Source: Imtechella halotolerans (lineage in GTDB: Bacteria > Bacteroidota > Bacteroidia > Flavobacteriales > Flavobacteriaceae). From it: a DNA stretch of 64,000 nt. The translations under genes were made by a program, and so were the position numbers. Below are positions 23,964 to 32,944 of this stretch, in pieces. Within the stretch, counting starts at the first letter, position 1. Every line of letters starts with the position of its first letter. Under the pieces are notes generated by a model. That model did not search any database and had not been told where the DNA came from. It worked only from the letters and a program-made list of their open reading frames with translations. The DNA lies in contig NZ_CP117969.2 of the NCBI RefSeq assembly GCF_028743515.2, positions 1,641,001 through 1,705,000 on the forward strand, read 5' to 3'.

Positions 23964-24365
23964 ATGAGCACCCAACACAAAAATCTTAGCATTCTAGCAC
24001 AATTGATTTCACTTATTAAAGCTGATAATGATATCAAACAACGTGAATATGATTTTGTTTCTTCCATAGCCAAAAGAATGGGGGTTCCACAAAATAAACT
24101 TGATGCACTTTTTAGCGAAGCTGTACCATACAAACCCTTGGAATCTGAAGCGGAACGTATATTACAATTTCAACGTCTAGTACTAGCAATGAATGTAGAT
24201 GAAGATCAACACCCAGAGGAAGAAAAATTCATTAAAGAAATTGGACTAAAAATGGGACTAAGTCCGTTTGCAATCAACATAGTATTAAAGGTAATGCATG
24301 AATATGAAGACAAAATAGTTCCTCCACAGGTACTAATTGACATCTTCAAAGTACATTATAACTAA
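23964..24365 (+). CDS. TerB-like (tellurite-resistance domain) protein
   Basis: This small all-helical protein of 133 residues has TerB-like features: LAQLISLIKADNDIKQREYDFV near residue 10, a central hydrophobic helix (AERILQFQRLVLAMNVDEDQ) and a second EEEKFIKEIGLKMGLS helix. Acidic residues in the two helices could bind metal. Such proteins are common in Bacteroidota away from ter gene clusters, so a tellurite role should not be assumed. It is monocistronic, with a strong terminator after it. Confidence 0.8.
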   Translation: MSTQHKNLSILAQLISLIKADNDIKQREYDFVSSIAKRMGVPQNKLDALFSEAVPYKPLESEAERILQFQRLVLAMNVDEDQHPEEEKFIKEIGLKMGLSPFAINIVLKVMHEYEDKIVPPQVLIDIFKVHYN

Positions 24366-24391
24366 ACTTCTAGAATAGAGTTCAAATCATT

Positions 24392-24419
24392 AAAAGACCG
24401 ACATTTTGTCGGTCTTTTT
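24392..24419 (+). terminator. Terminator after TerB-like gene
   Basis: AAAGACCGACA pairs with TGTCGGTCTTT around a 3-nt loop, followed by T. Confidence 0.92.
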
Positions 24420-24475
24420 GATTATATTCAAGACAAAAAGGCATTAAAATAGTATTGGAATAGCATTTGTTTATC

Positions 24476-24506
24476 ATGTTACACATTCAAAACAATTGTG
24501 TAACAT
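24476..24506. promoter_or_regulatory. 10-bp inverted repeat upstream of hsp20
   Basis: ATGTTACACA (24476-24485) and TGTGTAACAT (24497-24506) are perfect inverted repeats with an 11-nt spacer. The half-sites are ~21 bp apart, two helical turns. The element ends 14 bp before the hsp20 ATG. TAGCATTTG just upstream (24461-24469) is close to a -7 box, so the repeat would cover the transcription start. It could be a repressor operator or a 5' UTR hairpin. It does not match the CIRCE consensus half-site TTAGCACTC. Confidence 0.6.
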
Positions 24507-24520
24507 AAAATATATCAGCT

Positions 24521-24964
24521 ATGAATTTAGTAAAACAAAAAAACAACACCTGGTTTCCATCCATTTTTGATGATTTTCTACATCCGAATTTCTTTGGAGA
24601 GGTAGTAAACAGAAACGATTGGAATATTTCTGTACCTGCAGTAAATATAAAAGAACATGATTCATACTTCTTGGTGGAAATGGCTGTACCAGGAATGAAA
24701 AAGGAAGATTTCAATATTTCCCTAGACAATCAAGTATTGAGTATATCTTCAGAAAAAAAGACTAGTGCAGAAGAAAAAGACAAGGAGGGCCGCTATACCC
24801 GAAAAGAATTTAGTTACAATTCCTTCAAACGAGCATTTTCTCTCCCTGAGTCCGTGGCTACTGAAAAAATTGACGCAACCTATAAAGATGGTGTTTTACT
24901 ATTAACACTTCCTAAAAAAGAAGAAGTGTTACATCAATCCAAGCGTTTAATAGACATTAGATAA
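24521..24964 (+). CDS. Small heat-shock protein, Hsp20/alpha-crystallin family
   Basis: This 147-residue cytosolic chaperone holds unfolding proteins. The alpha-crystallin domain spans about residues 37-135. VNIKEHDSYFLVEMAVPGMKK begins it, then DFNISLDNQVLSISSEKK and ESVATEKIDATYKDGVLLLTLPKKEE end it; GVLLLTLPK is the family hallmark. The N-terminal arm has PSIFDDFLHPNFFGE, typical of Bacteroidota. The C-terminal IXI-like tail is KRLIDIR. A perfect inverted repeat lies just upstream, and induction by stress is likely. Confidence 0.95.
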   Translation: MNLVKQKNNTWFPSIFDDFLHPNFFGEVVNRNDWNISVPAVNIKEHDSYFLVEMAVPGMKKEDFNISLDNQVLSISSEKKTSAEEKDKEGRYTRKEFSYNSFKRAFSLPESVATEKIDATYKDGVLLLTLPKKEEVLHQSKRLIDIR

Positions 24965-25005
24965 GAAATATTTAGATTGGTTGATTAGAATTGGTTAGTT
25001 AGTGT

Positions 25006-25043
25006 AAGGCCGGATAAGTAGTTATTATCCGGCTTTATTTTTA
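25006..25043 (+). terminator. Terminator after hsp20
   Basis: GCCGGATAA (25009-25017) pairs with TTATCCGGC (25025-25033), followed by TTTATTTTT. On the minus strand the T-run is lacking, so uvrB is not clearly served. Confidence 0.85.
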
Positions 25044-27026
25044 CATTTTTTCCTTCAATGCCTTTATTTCATCCCTTAATTTTGCCGCCTGTAAAAAGTC
25101 AAGTTCTTTTGCTGCTTTCTCCATTTCTTTTCGCTTTTCTCTTACTTTTTTCTCAATATCCTCTTTTGAAAGATATAACACCTCAGGCTCTAAAGCGTGA
25201 GCTTCATTTGAGGTTTTCATTTCAGCACTTGAGCTCTTGCCCAAGACAGTATCAATTTTCTTATTCAATGCTTTAGGAACAATATTATGTTCCGTATTAT
25301 ATCTCATTTGTTTTTCACGCCTATAATTGGTTTCATCAATAGTGATTTTCATACTGCGTGTAATAGTATCTGCATACATGATTGCTTTCCCATTTAGATT
25401 TCTTGCAGCACGACCCACCGTTTGTGTTAATGATCTGGCGGATCTTAAAAAACCTTCTTTATCAGCATCTAGAATTGCCACCAATGATACTTCTGGTAAG
25501 TCCAATCCTTCACGAAGCAAATTAACGCCTATAAGCACATCAAAAAGACCTTTCCGCAAATCTTGCATAATCTCAACCCTCTCAAGCGTATCAACATCAC
25601 TATGAATATACCTACAACGTACAGCAATTCTAGTTAAGTATTTACTCAATTCTTCTGCCATTCGTTTGGTAAGTGTAGTTACAAGCACGCGCTGGTCAAG
25701 CTCTACTCTAAGTTGAATTTCTTCTACTAAATCATCTATTTGATTTTGACTGGGACGTATTTCAATTATGGGATCTAACAAACCCGTGGGACGGATAACC
25801 TGCTCCACATACACTCCACCACACTTTTGCAATTCATAGTCAGCTGGTGTTGCGGAAACATAAATAACCTGATTTTGCAGCTGTTCAAATTCCTCAAATT
25901 TCAGTGGTCGATTATCCATGGCAGCTGGTAATCGAAACCCATATTCAACTAGGTTTTCCTTCCTACTGCGATCCCCTCCATACATGGCATGAACCTGCGG
26001 CACTGTCACGTGACTCTCATCAATAACCATAAGGTAATCATCAGGAAAATAATCCAATAAACAGAAAGGTCTGGTACCTGCCTCTCTTCCATCTAAATAA
26101 CGAGAATAATTTTCAATTCCTGAACAATATCCTAATTCGCGAATCATTTCCAAATCGAAATTGGTACGCTCTTCCAATCGCTTAGCTTCCAAATGCTTCC
26201 CAATTTCCTTAAAAAAATCAACTTGCTTCACTAAATCCTGCTGAATCTGCCAAATAGCATTCTGCAACACCTCCGGAGAGGTTACAAACATATTGGCCGG
26301 ATAAATAGTTAATTTATCGTATTTCTCAATGATTGAATTATTTATAGGATCAAACGCTTCAATTTCTTCAATTTCATCTCCAAAAAAATGAATTCTGAAG
26401 GCATGATCAGCATACCCTGGAAAAACATCAATCACATCTCCTTTTACCCTAAAATTTCCTCTAGTAAATTCAGCCGTGGTTCTAGCATACAGACTTTGCA
26501 CTAATTGTTTCATGAATTTAGTACGCGAAATAATCTGGTCACGTTCAATGGCAATCACATTTTTTTGAAACTCTATAGGGTTCCCAATACCATATAAACA
26601 AGATACAGATGCCACCACTAGAACATCTCTTCGTCCAGAAAGCAAAGAAGATGTAGTACTTAGACGTAATTTTTCAATCTCTTCATTAATAGACAGATCC
26701 TTCTCAATATACGTTCCTGTCACAGGGATATAAGCTTCCGGTTGATAATAATCATAGTAAGAAACAAAATACTCCACGGCATTATTAGGAAAAAACGCCT
26801 TGAACTCAGCATATAGTTGAGCAGCTAAAGTCTTGTTATGTGCTAACACCAATGTTGGTCGTTGAACCTCGGCAACAACGTTGGCGACTGTAAATGTTTT
26901 TCCTGAACCAGTCACCCCTAATAATGTTTGATCTGATTCTCCACTACGTATACCCTTGACGAGTTGACGAATAGCTTCCGGCTGATCACCGGTAGGCTTA
27001 AATTCTGATTCTAATGTAAAACGCAT
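25041..27026 (-). CDS. uvrB: UvrABC system protein B
   Basis: UvrB is the damage-verifying helicase-like subunit of nucleotide excision repair. The 661-residue protein has Walker A GVTGSGKTFTVANVV near residue 38, the beta-hairpin YYDYYQPEAYIP near 90, VDESHVTVPQ in the middle, helicase motifs near 500-560 (NLLREGLDLPEVSLVAILDADKEG in part; TVGRAARN) and the C-terminal UVR motif (KEMEKAAKELDFLQAAKLRDE) that contacts UvrC. The length is normal. The -7 box lies only 4 bp before the ATG, so the mRNA is probably leaderless. Confidence 0.97.
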   Translation of the reverse strand: MRFTLESEFKPTGDQPEAIRQLVKGIRSGESDQTLLGVTGSGKTFTVANVVAEVQRPTLVLAHNKTLAAQLYAEFKAFFPNNAVEYFVSYYDYYQPEAYIPVTGTYIEKDLSINEEIEKLRLSTTSSLLSGRRDVLVVASVSCLYGIGNPIEFQKNVIAIERDQIISRTKFMKQLVQSLYARTTAEFTRGNFRVKGDVIDVFPGYADHAFRIHFFGDEIEEIEAFDPINNSIIEKYDKLTIYPANMFVTSPEVLQNAIWQIQQDLVKQVDFFKEIGKHLEAKRLEERTNFDLEMIRELGYCSGIENYSRYLDGREAGTRPFCLLDYFPDDYLMVIDESHVTVPQVHAMYGGDRSRKENLVEYGFRLPAAMDNRPLKFEEFEQLQNQVIYVSATPADYELQKCGGVYVEQVIRPTGLLDPIIEIRPSQNQIDDLVEEIQLRVELDQRVLVTTLTKRMAEELSKYLTRIAVRCRYIHSDVDTLERVEIMQDLRKGLFDVLIGVNLLREGLDLPEVSLVAILDADKEGFLRSARSLTQTVGRAARNLNGKAIMYADTITRSMKITIDETNYRREKQMRYNTEHNIVPKALNKKIDTVLGKSSSAEMKTSNEAHALEPEVLYLSKEDIEKKVREKRKEMEKAAKELDFLQAAKLRDEIKALKEKM

Positions 27027-27030
27027 GTTG

Positions 27031-27038
27031 CAAAGGTA
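27031..27038 (-). promoter_or_regulatory. -7 element of uvrB, next to the start codon
   Basis: On the minus strand this reads TACCTTTG, a match to TAnnTTTG. Only 4 bp separate it from the uvrB ATG, so the transcript would start at or very near the start codon. Confidence 0.6.
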
Positions 27039-27522
27039 ATAAAAGCAACCTCCAAAGAGGCATAATTTATTAAAGTACAGAAAACTTCCTCAGAGGAGAT
27101 GTAGAAGTACTGTATGCGTTCCTCGTTTGCTATTTACCTACTAAATAGACCTCTGAAAGTTGTATGTTTATATAACAATTGAGCATTATGACACACATTT
27201 TCATCCGCACAACACACCCTCATTCTTTAGGATTATTTAACAAATCAAAAAAATCCTTATGATTCATCCTATCAAAATCATATTAATTCTTTTCTCTTAA
27301 ATCCTGTTTTTAGAGCTATCAAAATAAATACGGACGTTTTCAAGACTATTAAACAGTACATTTTGAAAATCGAAAAAGATATCAATCTTATCGAAATATC
27401 AAAAATATATAAGTATTAGATAACGCTAATTCTTTTACATTTTATTTCATTTAGGATATAATTAATTTAAAACTTTTGTTGTTAATTAAATCATATAACA
27501 AGGAACTTAATAAAAAAATAAT
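27039..27522. other. AT-rich gene-free stretch
   Basis: About 480 bp between the uvrB promoter and the downstream end of a lipoprotein gene. It is very AT-rich. I see no ORF with a start and recognisable product, no tRNA, and no strong hairpin. It probably includes the 3' untranslated end of the minus-strand lipoprotein pair. The segment could be eroded DNA, but no remnant is recognisable by eye. Confidence 0.5.
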
Positions 27523-28041
27523 CTAAATTGATTCTAATAGTTTCCTTTTCAACAACTCCTTGTTTTTACTAGAATTGAAATCAAACATTAAAGAAATTTT
27601 ACCATTATTGAACTCAAAGACCATTGGATTTGACCCCTTGAATACTTGTTTTTTATACCCCCTAAATCCAACATCGTAAATAACATTAAATTTATTCTCT
27701 ATTCCTTCAAGAAAGAAATCCGCTTCTTTTAGAGTATTACTAGCAATAATTAAATTAATATTTCTTGAACCCGGAATATCATCCATTAATATTCTTTTAG
27801 TACCTTCTAAACATGAATCCAATGGTAGATACACAAAAACAGCATTCTTATTTGTTAAACTAAAGGACAAATCTTCCTTAAAAAGGATTTCAACATCATT
27901 TTGAAATTCATTAAATTTAGAATTTGAATTATTACAGCTAATAACTAAGCCAATAATTGCAATAGAAAATGCCAAAGCTAAAAAATTAAAAAAATCAATT
28001 CTTTTCAAGATTAAATAATACATACTTAAAATAATTTTCAT
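27523..28041 (-). CDS. Unknown lipoprotein
   Basis: This 172-residue protein has a hydrophobic N-terminus (residues ~14-34) and a lipobox LVISC, so it is probably anchored at the outer face of a membrane. The mature part has no motif I recognise. It overlaps the upstream lipoprotein gene by 47 bp in another frame; a Met six codons later (28023) would shorten the overlap to 29 bp. Coding in both frames is supported by clear signal peptides in both products. The pair is probably one functional unit. The region is more AT-rich than its neighbours. Confidence 0.7.
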   Translation of the reverse strand: MKIILSMYYLILKRIDFFNFLALAFSIAIIGLVISCNNSNSKFNEFQNDVEILFKEDLSFSLTNKNAVFVYLPLDSCLEGTKRILMDDIPGSRNINLIIASNTLKEADFFLEGIENKFNVIYDVGFRGYKKQVFKGSNPMVFEFNNGKISLMFDFNSSKNKELLKRKLLESI

Positions 28042-29161
28042 TAAATAATGGATTTTCTATATTGTTAAAAAATATATATAGGCCCTTTCTAGAAACAAAA
28101 GAACCCCCAGGAAGAAAATTTCCTCCTTCAAACTTCTGCTCAGATAACTTTTTAAACTCCTCATCAAAAACAATAATGCTAAAAGGTTTCTGAGAAAAAG
28201 AACGTAGTTCACCAGTAGAATCGTCTACAAATGGGATTCCATGATACACCACCATATAATATACATTTCGAAATGGATCATATTTCAAATTAGCGTTATA
28301 AGGAAATTCAACATCGAAACGTCGAATATCATTCTTATACTCTCCTTGCATAGGGTAATACTCTTTGACAAAATCACTAACAAACGTCGTCTTTTCCTCT
28401 ACAATCCCGGTTTCTTGATTTTCAAATAAAATTCTATTTTCAAAAGGAAAACAGTAATACAAAACATTATCTTTCCCAACAACACTAATAGGGGTATGTC
28501 TTATATAATGATGATTATTCATATTAGCATATGAATAGTCAATTAAACCTTTACTTACTTTTTTAGCATTAATATCAAATTTGACAACTACCGGATCATT
28601 GCTATTCCGACTAATTTCATGACCATTAAGATAGGTAGGAAGTACCGAGAATTTTAATACTCCTTCTGCATAGTGACTAGCATATGCGATCCACATCATA
28701 GGCTCTCCAAAATCAAAATCTGCAAAATCTATTAAATCAAAAGATTCAATAACATCTGCATTCGAATTAGTCAAAAAAAGCTTTCTTGAAGGGGAATTAA
28801 AAATAAAAATACTATCCATATTAACATAATGAAAAGAACCAGCATCATCACCAACACCGTTAAGACCAGTCTGGCTATAAATAACTTTCTTAGAGATCCT
28901 TTCGGAATCCACGTTTACAAAAGTTAAACCATTTTGATTGGTATTAGACACTACTATATATGTAGAATCATCTTGAATAAAATATTGAATTCGAGTATAA
29001 CGATAGGTTAATGAATCATCTATTGAAATACGTAATGTATCCTTAGGAATCAACTTATAATCATAACTAGAAGATAGTTTTAATTCATTTTGGCAAGAAA
29101 CACTAAAAACTAAAAATACTAAACACCACCCATTCTGAAGAAATCTACGCATACTATACAT
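27995..29161 (-). CDS. DUF4221-like lipoprotein (predicted beta-propeller)
   Basis: This 388-residue lipoprotein has a signal peptide with lipobox FSVSC (mature N-terminus QNELKLSS). The strand-rich mature part shows short YIVVSNTNQNGL-type and SIFIFNSPSRKLFL-type blades. In overall pattern it resembles the DUF4221 family of Bacteroidota surface lipoproteins, predicted to form six-bladed propellers. I assign this on pattern alone. Two ATGs are possible (29161 and 29152). It overlaps the smaller lipoprotein gene downstream by 47 bp. The upstream 500 bp hold no gene. Function is unknown. Confidence 0.68.
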   Translation of the reverse strand: MYSMRRFLQNGWCLVFLVFSVSCQNELKLSSSYDYKLIPKDTLRISIDDSLTYRYTRIQYFIQDDSTYIVVSNTNQNGLTFVNVDSERISKKVIYSQTGLNGVGDDAGSFHYVNMDSIFIFNSPSRKLFLTNSNADVIESFDLIDFADFDFGEPMMWIAYASHYAEGVLKFSVLPTYLNGHEISRNSNDPVVVKFDINAKKVSKGLIDYSYANMNNHHYIRHTPISVVGKDNVLYYCFPFENRILFENQETGIVEEKTTFVSDFVKEYYPMQGEYKNDIRRFDVEFPYNANLKYDPFRNVYYMVVYHGIPFVDDSTGELRSFSQKPFSIIVFDEEFKKLSEQKFEGGNFLPGGSFVSRKGLYIFFNNIENPLFNENYFKYVLFNLEKN

Positions 29162-29662
29162 CCAAAAAAAATTACTACAATCGATATATTAAACCCTCCA
29201 TATTTACAAGCTCCAATAATCAACACAATTGGTTATAACAATGAAATTATTTAAACCAATAACTAAAGTCAATAATTTTGTTAATCATGATAGCTAAATA
29301 TACAAATAAACCAATTAAAAAAACACAATCTTCAAATAAAATAGTACATATGTATTACAATTAATAACATACATATAGTAAGCATATTCTTATACATTTG
29401 AAAGAACAGAAATATAGTACAAAAATCTCCCTTTACTGATAACTACAAAATCGATTACGCTTAGGATTAATTAATTCATTAGGGTTAGACTAAACGAAAT
29501 GTGTTTAGTTTCTCTTAGATCAGTGACTATCGCAAGTCTTTTATTCTCATTATGTGGAATTGTAATTTACCGTTAAGAAGCACTAAAATAGTACCCAATA
29601 CCATAATTCAATGATTAAATTAAGAGGATTTACTTTATATGTACAAGGAATAAACAACTAAA
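29162..29662. other. AT-rich gene-free stretch upstream of lipoprotein pair
   Basis: About 500 bp of very AT-rich DNA between the lipoprotein pair and the T9SS cargo gene. It must hold the promoter of the lipoprotein pair. There is a short inverted repeat CTAAAC/GTTTAG near 29490-29508 and a 25-codon hydrophobic reading frame from the ATG at 29499 that I do not accept as a gene. Nothing else is recognisable. Confidence 0.5.
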
Positions 29663-31993
29663 CTAACGCTTTAAAGTAAAATGTCCCTGATAAATTGAAT
29701 TATCAATCAAAATAGCCTTAAACCAATAATCCGAAGAAGGAAGAGGGCTCCCTATATATGTACCATCCCAGCCTTCAGAATCAGGGTGTATTTCTTTAAT
29801 TAATTTCCCCAAACGATCGAAAATAAAGATTGTTTTTACTTGAGGTATCATTGCATCATGACCTAATACTTGCCAATAATCATTGTAACCATCAGCGTTA
29901 GGGGTGAAAAATTTAGGAAAGTCAATGAGATAGAATTGCTTAGAGGAAATTCCACACCCATTTTCATCACGTACATAGATGGTATGTTGTCCTGAAGCTA
30001 AACCAACAAATACATTTTCAGAAGTAAAAGGCCTGGAAGTATCATCCATAGCGAATGTATACACTCCATCTCCTATAGTATTAATCGTGACAGTATAATT
30101 ACCTACATTACCTGATATTGAAACCGAAATATTAGCTATCGAAGAATCGAACACTTCTATTGATCGAGAATCACTACATCCTGAATTACGATCTGTAATT
30201 GTTACAGTATATATTCCTGCACGATTCACATAGGTGCTATAAGTTGTATCGCCATTACTCCACAAATAATCATACTCAGATGGATTACCGATAACACCTG
30301 CCTGTAATTCAATATTTCCAGGATATGTGTCGGTACAGTAATAGACCTGAGAATTAGGTTCCAATACTGGTGGAACATGGACATTTAAGGTAACAGTGGT
30401 AATCCCAAAGCAACCATCAGCTGTATCTATTCGTGCATAAATTACTTGAGTATACTGCTGAACATTCGTATAAAAATCAGGCAGTCTATTTAGATGTTGT
30501 ATCGCCTCTAGCTCCGTTAAAAAATAAGTTACTTCTTCCCAATTCGGAATTGTTTGGGTAAGTGGTATATCAGCATCTTTAAGATTGAATGAAGTAAACC
30601 CATCAATATAACCATCCTTATCATCACAAGTATCCAAAATAACTGTATCTATAGTATTAGTTACTGTTACCAATGATATTTTAGCCAAGGAACTACAACG
30701 ATACCTATTTTCAGTACGTGCATATACAATTTGATTGACTGAAGTATTTATGAAATTAGTAGCATTGGCAATTGCATTTGTAGTATTCTCTGCATCGGTT
30801 TGTGTAGTGTAAAACCCAACTACCTGAACTCCCTGAAGTCCCTGAGTTATTATTGAATTTGCATCGAAAAGATTAAATTCTGTGTATCCATCACCATCTG
30901 GATCACATTGGGTAATAGTAGCATTATTTACTACAAAACTATCGTATTCAATATGGATATCATCTGTAGCTAAACAACCATTAATAGTAGCTACAACGCT
31001 ATAAGTCCCTGGCTGAGTGACTAAAAAAGTTCCTATAGTATTAATCTCTTGAGAGACCCCATCCATAAACCACTCATAAACAGAGGCATTACTCCCTGAA
31101 ACATCTAACAATAAGGAATCTTCTTCACAGAGAGGATTATTGCTACTAAAAGTTCTATCACTGCCTAAATCAATGACATTAAAACTTCCCGCCTGTATAA
31201 ACACAGCGGAATCATAATACGCATTTCCTTGATCAGCTATAGCCAGTTTTATAGTATAACGCACTCCTGGCACTACGTTAGTTTGAGCTGTTAACACCTT
31301 GGTTTGCCCATTATAGGCAATTGGATGATCATAACCATTAAATGAATCAAAATATTCTTCATTTTGTGCAGGACATGGACCTTGTCCTCTAACATTTGTA
31401 GTGTTTAAAGGTGTGTTTGTTCCAGGAATTACAGCTAAATTCTCATATGGATCTACACTACCTGACTCTTTAATTAAAAAAGCAAATCCATCGGTAAAAC
31501 TACATTGATTTGTGGATGTAATGGTGGACAAGTACTGCTCGGAAGCAAAAAGATAGTTAAAGCTAATGTGGTTTGTTTGTGCTGTAAACTCAAATTCAAT
31601 ATAAGTGGTATTGTGCGTATTACTAATCCCTATGGCATTTTCTAAATCATAGTCTCTTAAACCATCATTTGTTCCTGCTCTCAGTACACCTGAATTTCCT
31701 CCAGCACTAATATTTGGGCCAGGTACTTCGCTAAGTCTTCCCGTAGTAAGCACTATTCCAGAGGTAAATGGAAAATCAGCACCATTGGAATCAAAATATC
31801 CGTAACTCAAGTCTCCCCCAGAAAAACTAGGTCCCCCAAAAGATGTCACTTGAACATTACCTAAACAATTACTATTAATAAGGACATCCTCTACAAGCTC
31901 TTGCACAGTATACATGCTAGCATCTGTAACTATATTTTGCCCAATTAGAATAGAATTCCAAAAAAACACTAAAATCAAAAGGGGGTATCTCAC
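29663..31993 (-). CDS. T9SS type B sorted surface protein, choice-of-anchor L domain
   Basis: This 776-residue secreted protein has a signal peptide (residues 1-19, LLILVFFWNSILIGQN). A choice-of-anchor L domain follows over about residues 25-270 (GIVLTTGRLSEVPGPN, FNYLFASEQYL, DGFAFLIK, VPGVRYTIKLAIADQGN). Then come several Ig/PKD-like segments (SGSNASVYEWFMDG, PSEYDYLWSNGDTTYST). The C-terminal gliding-motility-associated sorting domain holds FPKFFTPNADGYNDYWQV, IFIFDRLGKLIKE and GWDGTYIGSPLPSSDYWF. It would be exported by the type IX system to the cell surface and may help adhesion or gliding. The ligand is unknown. Confidence 0.92.
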   Translation of the reverse strand: MRYPLLILVFFWNSILIGQNIVTDASMYTVQELVEDVLINSNCLGNVQVTSFGGPSFSGGDLSYGYFDSNGADFPFTSGIVLTTGRLSEVPGPNISAGGNSGVLRAGTNDGLRDYDLENAIGISNTHNTTYIEFEFTAQTNHISFNYLFASEQYLSTITSTNQCSFTDGFAFLIKESGSVDPYENLAVIPGTNTPLNTTNVRGQGPCPAQNEEYFDSFNGYDHPIAYNGQTKVLTAQTNVVPGVRYTIKLAIADQGNAYYDSAVFIQAGSFNVIDLGSDRTFSSNNPLCEEDSLLLDVSGSNASVYEWFMDGVSQEINTIGTFLVTQPGTYSVVATINGCLATDDIHIEYDSFVVNNATITQCDPDGDGYTEFNLFDANSIITQGLQGVQVVGFYTTQTDAENTTNAIANATNFINTSVNQIVYARTENRYRCSSLAKISLVTVTNTIDTVILDTCDDKDGYIDGFTSFNLKDADIPLTQTIPNWEEVTYFLTELEAIQHLNRLPDFYTNVQQYTQVIYARIDTADGCFGITTVTLNVHVPPVLEPNSQVYYCTDTYPGNIELQAGVIGNPSEYDYLWSNGDTTYSTYVNRAGIYTVTITDRNSGCSDSRSIEVFDSSIANISVSISGNVGNYTVTINTIGDGVYTFAMDDTSRPFTSENVFVGLASGQHTIYVRDENGCGISSKQFYLIDFPKFFTPNADGYNDYWQVLGHDAMIPQVKTIFIFDRLGKLIKEIHPDSEGWDGTYIGSPLPSSDYWFKAILIDNSIYQGHFTLKR

Positions 31994-32069
31994 TTCAAAT
32001 CAATTAACTGACAAAGATAAAAATCTTACAATTAAGAGAGGTACTAAAGTTCCCTTTTATAAGAAACAG

Positions 32070-32906
32070 CTATAAATCTCGTTTACGCAAAATAAATAAT
32101 GTACCATACACAAAAACAAAAATCCACACCGTTACAATCAATACATCATACCATTGAACTGCATAATTTTTAGTAAATTCTTCGCCAATCTGTGCTGCAA
32201 CAGACTTGACAGCTCCAAGACGAGTAAAAGGTTCTTTAATAAGATTACTCATCGCATTTAAGGGAAAGAATTGTGCAATACTATCAGCAATTGTAGAATT
32301 ATCAAATACCTTGAATTTTAAGAAAGCATACACTATACCCTCTAGAATATTCCACAACACCAAAAAACCAAGCGCAAAAGCGGATCGTTTCACCAACATT
32401 CCTAAGAATAAACAGAATGAAAAAAATGCCGTAAGTTTCAAAAAGTAGGCGAGTAAGTATCCTAATTGTGAAAATATGATTCCTACTTCAGTAAAATCCG
32501 AATAAATAAGCCCCAAAACCAATGATACTACAAAAATAAAGACGGTTGAAATCCCTGAAAACATTACCACAGTAAGAAATTTTGACATCACAAACTCCTT
32601 TTTACTCAATCCATCAATTAGATTCTGTTTTAGTGTTTTATTACTGTATTCATTAGCCATCATTGATACAATCACTATGGCCAAAAACAATTTGAAAACT
32701 GCAGCAATATAGGTGTTGAAATGCCAAATAAACGGAAAATTAAATATTCCCTGCTCTGCTAAATGGAATTCTATTGGTCCTATATCAAATTTTATAGCCG
32801 CTATAAGGGCGATAAAAGTTAGTAATACAAAATATGCAATGATTAAAAAACGGCTGGAACGGCTATTCCAAAGCTTTATAAATTCTATTGATAAAAGTCG
32901 TCTCAT
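32070..32906 (-). CDS. ABC-2 type transporter permease
   Basis: This 278-residue inner-membrane protein has about six hydrophobic segments. The first is LIIAYFVLLTFIALIAAI near residue 20 and the last is VLIVTVWIFVFVYGTLFIL near 250. An amphipathic start (RRLLSIEFIKLWNSRSSRF) is typical of ABC-2 permeases. It pairs with the ATPase encoded 38 bp upstream on the same strand. The pair resembles gliding/antibiotic-export type ABC-2 systems, but the substrate cannot be named. Confidence 0.88.
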   Translation of the reverse strand: MRRLLSIEFIKLWNSRSSRFLIIAYFVLLTFIALIAAIKFDIGPIEFHLAEQGIFNFPFIWHFNTYIAAVFKLFLAIVIVSMMANEYSNKTLKQNLIDGLSKKEFVMSKFLTVVMFSGISTVFIFVVSLVLGLIYSDFTEVGIIFSQLGYLLAYFLKLTAFFSFCLFLGMLVKRSAFALGFLVLWNILEGIVYAFLKFKVFDNSTIADSIAQFFPLNAMSNLIKEPFTRLGAVKSVAAQIGEEFTKNYAVQWYDVLIVTVWIFVFVYGTLFILRKRDL

Positions 32907-32944
32907 TTCTAAATTTGATTATTCGTTGATAACTATTAGATTTA

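Noticed and set aside
23964..24365. Tellurite-resistance locus
   Set aside because: Only a lone TerB-like gene is present; no terC, terD or other ter genes are nearby.
29499..29576. 25-codon hydrophobic reading frame in an AT-rich gap
   Set aside because: Too short to support by sequence alone; no promoter, partner or antitoxin-like antisense element is evident.
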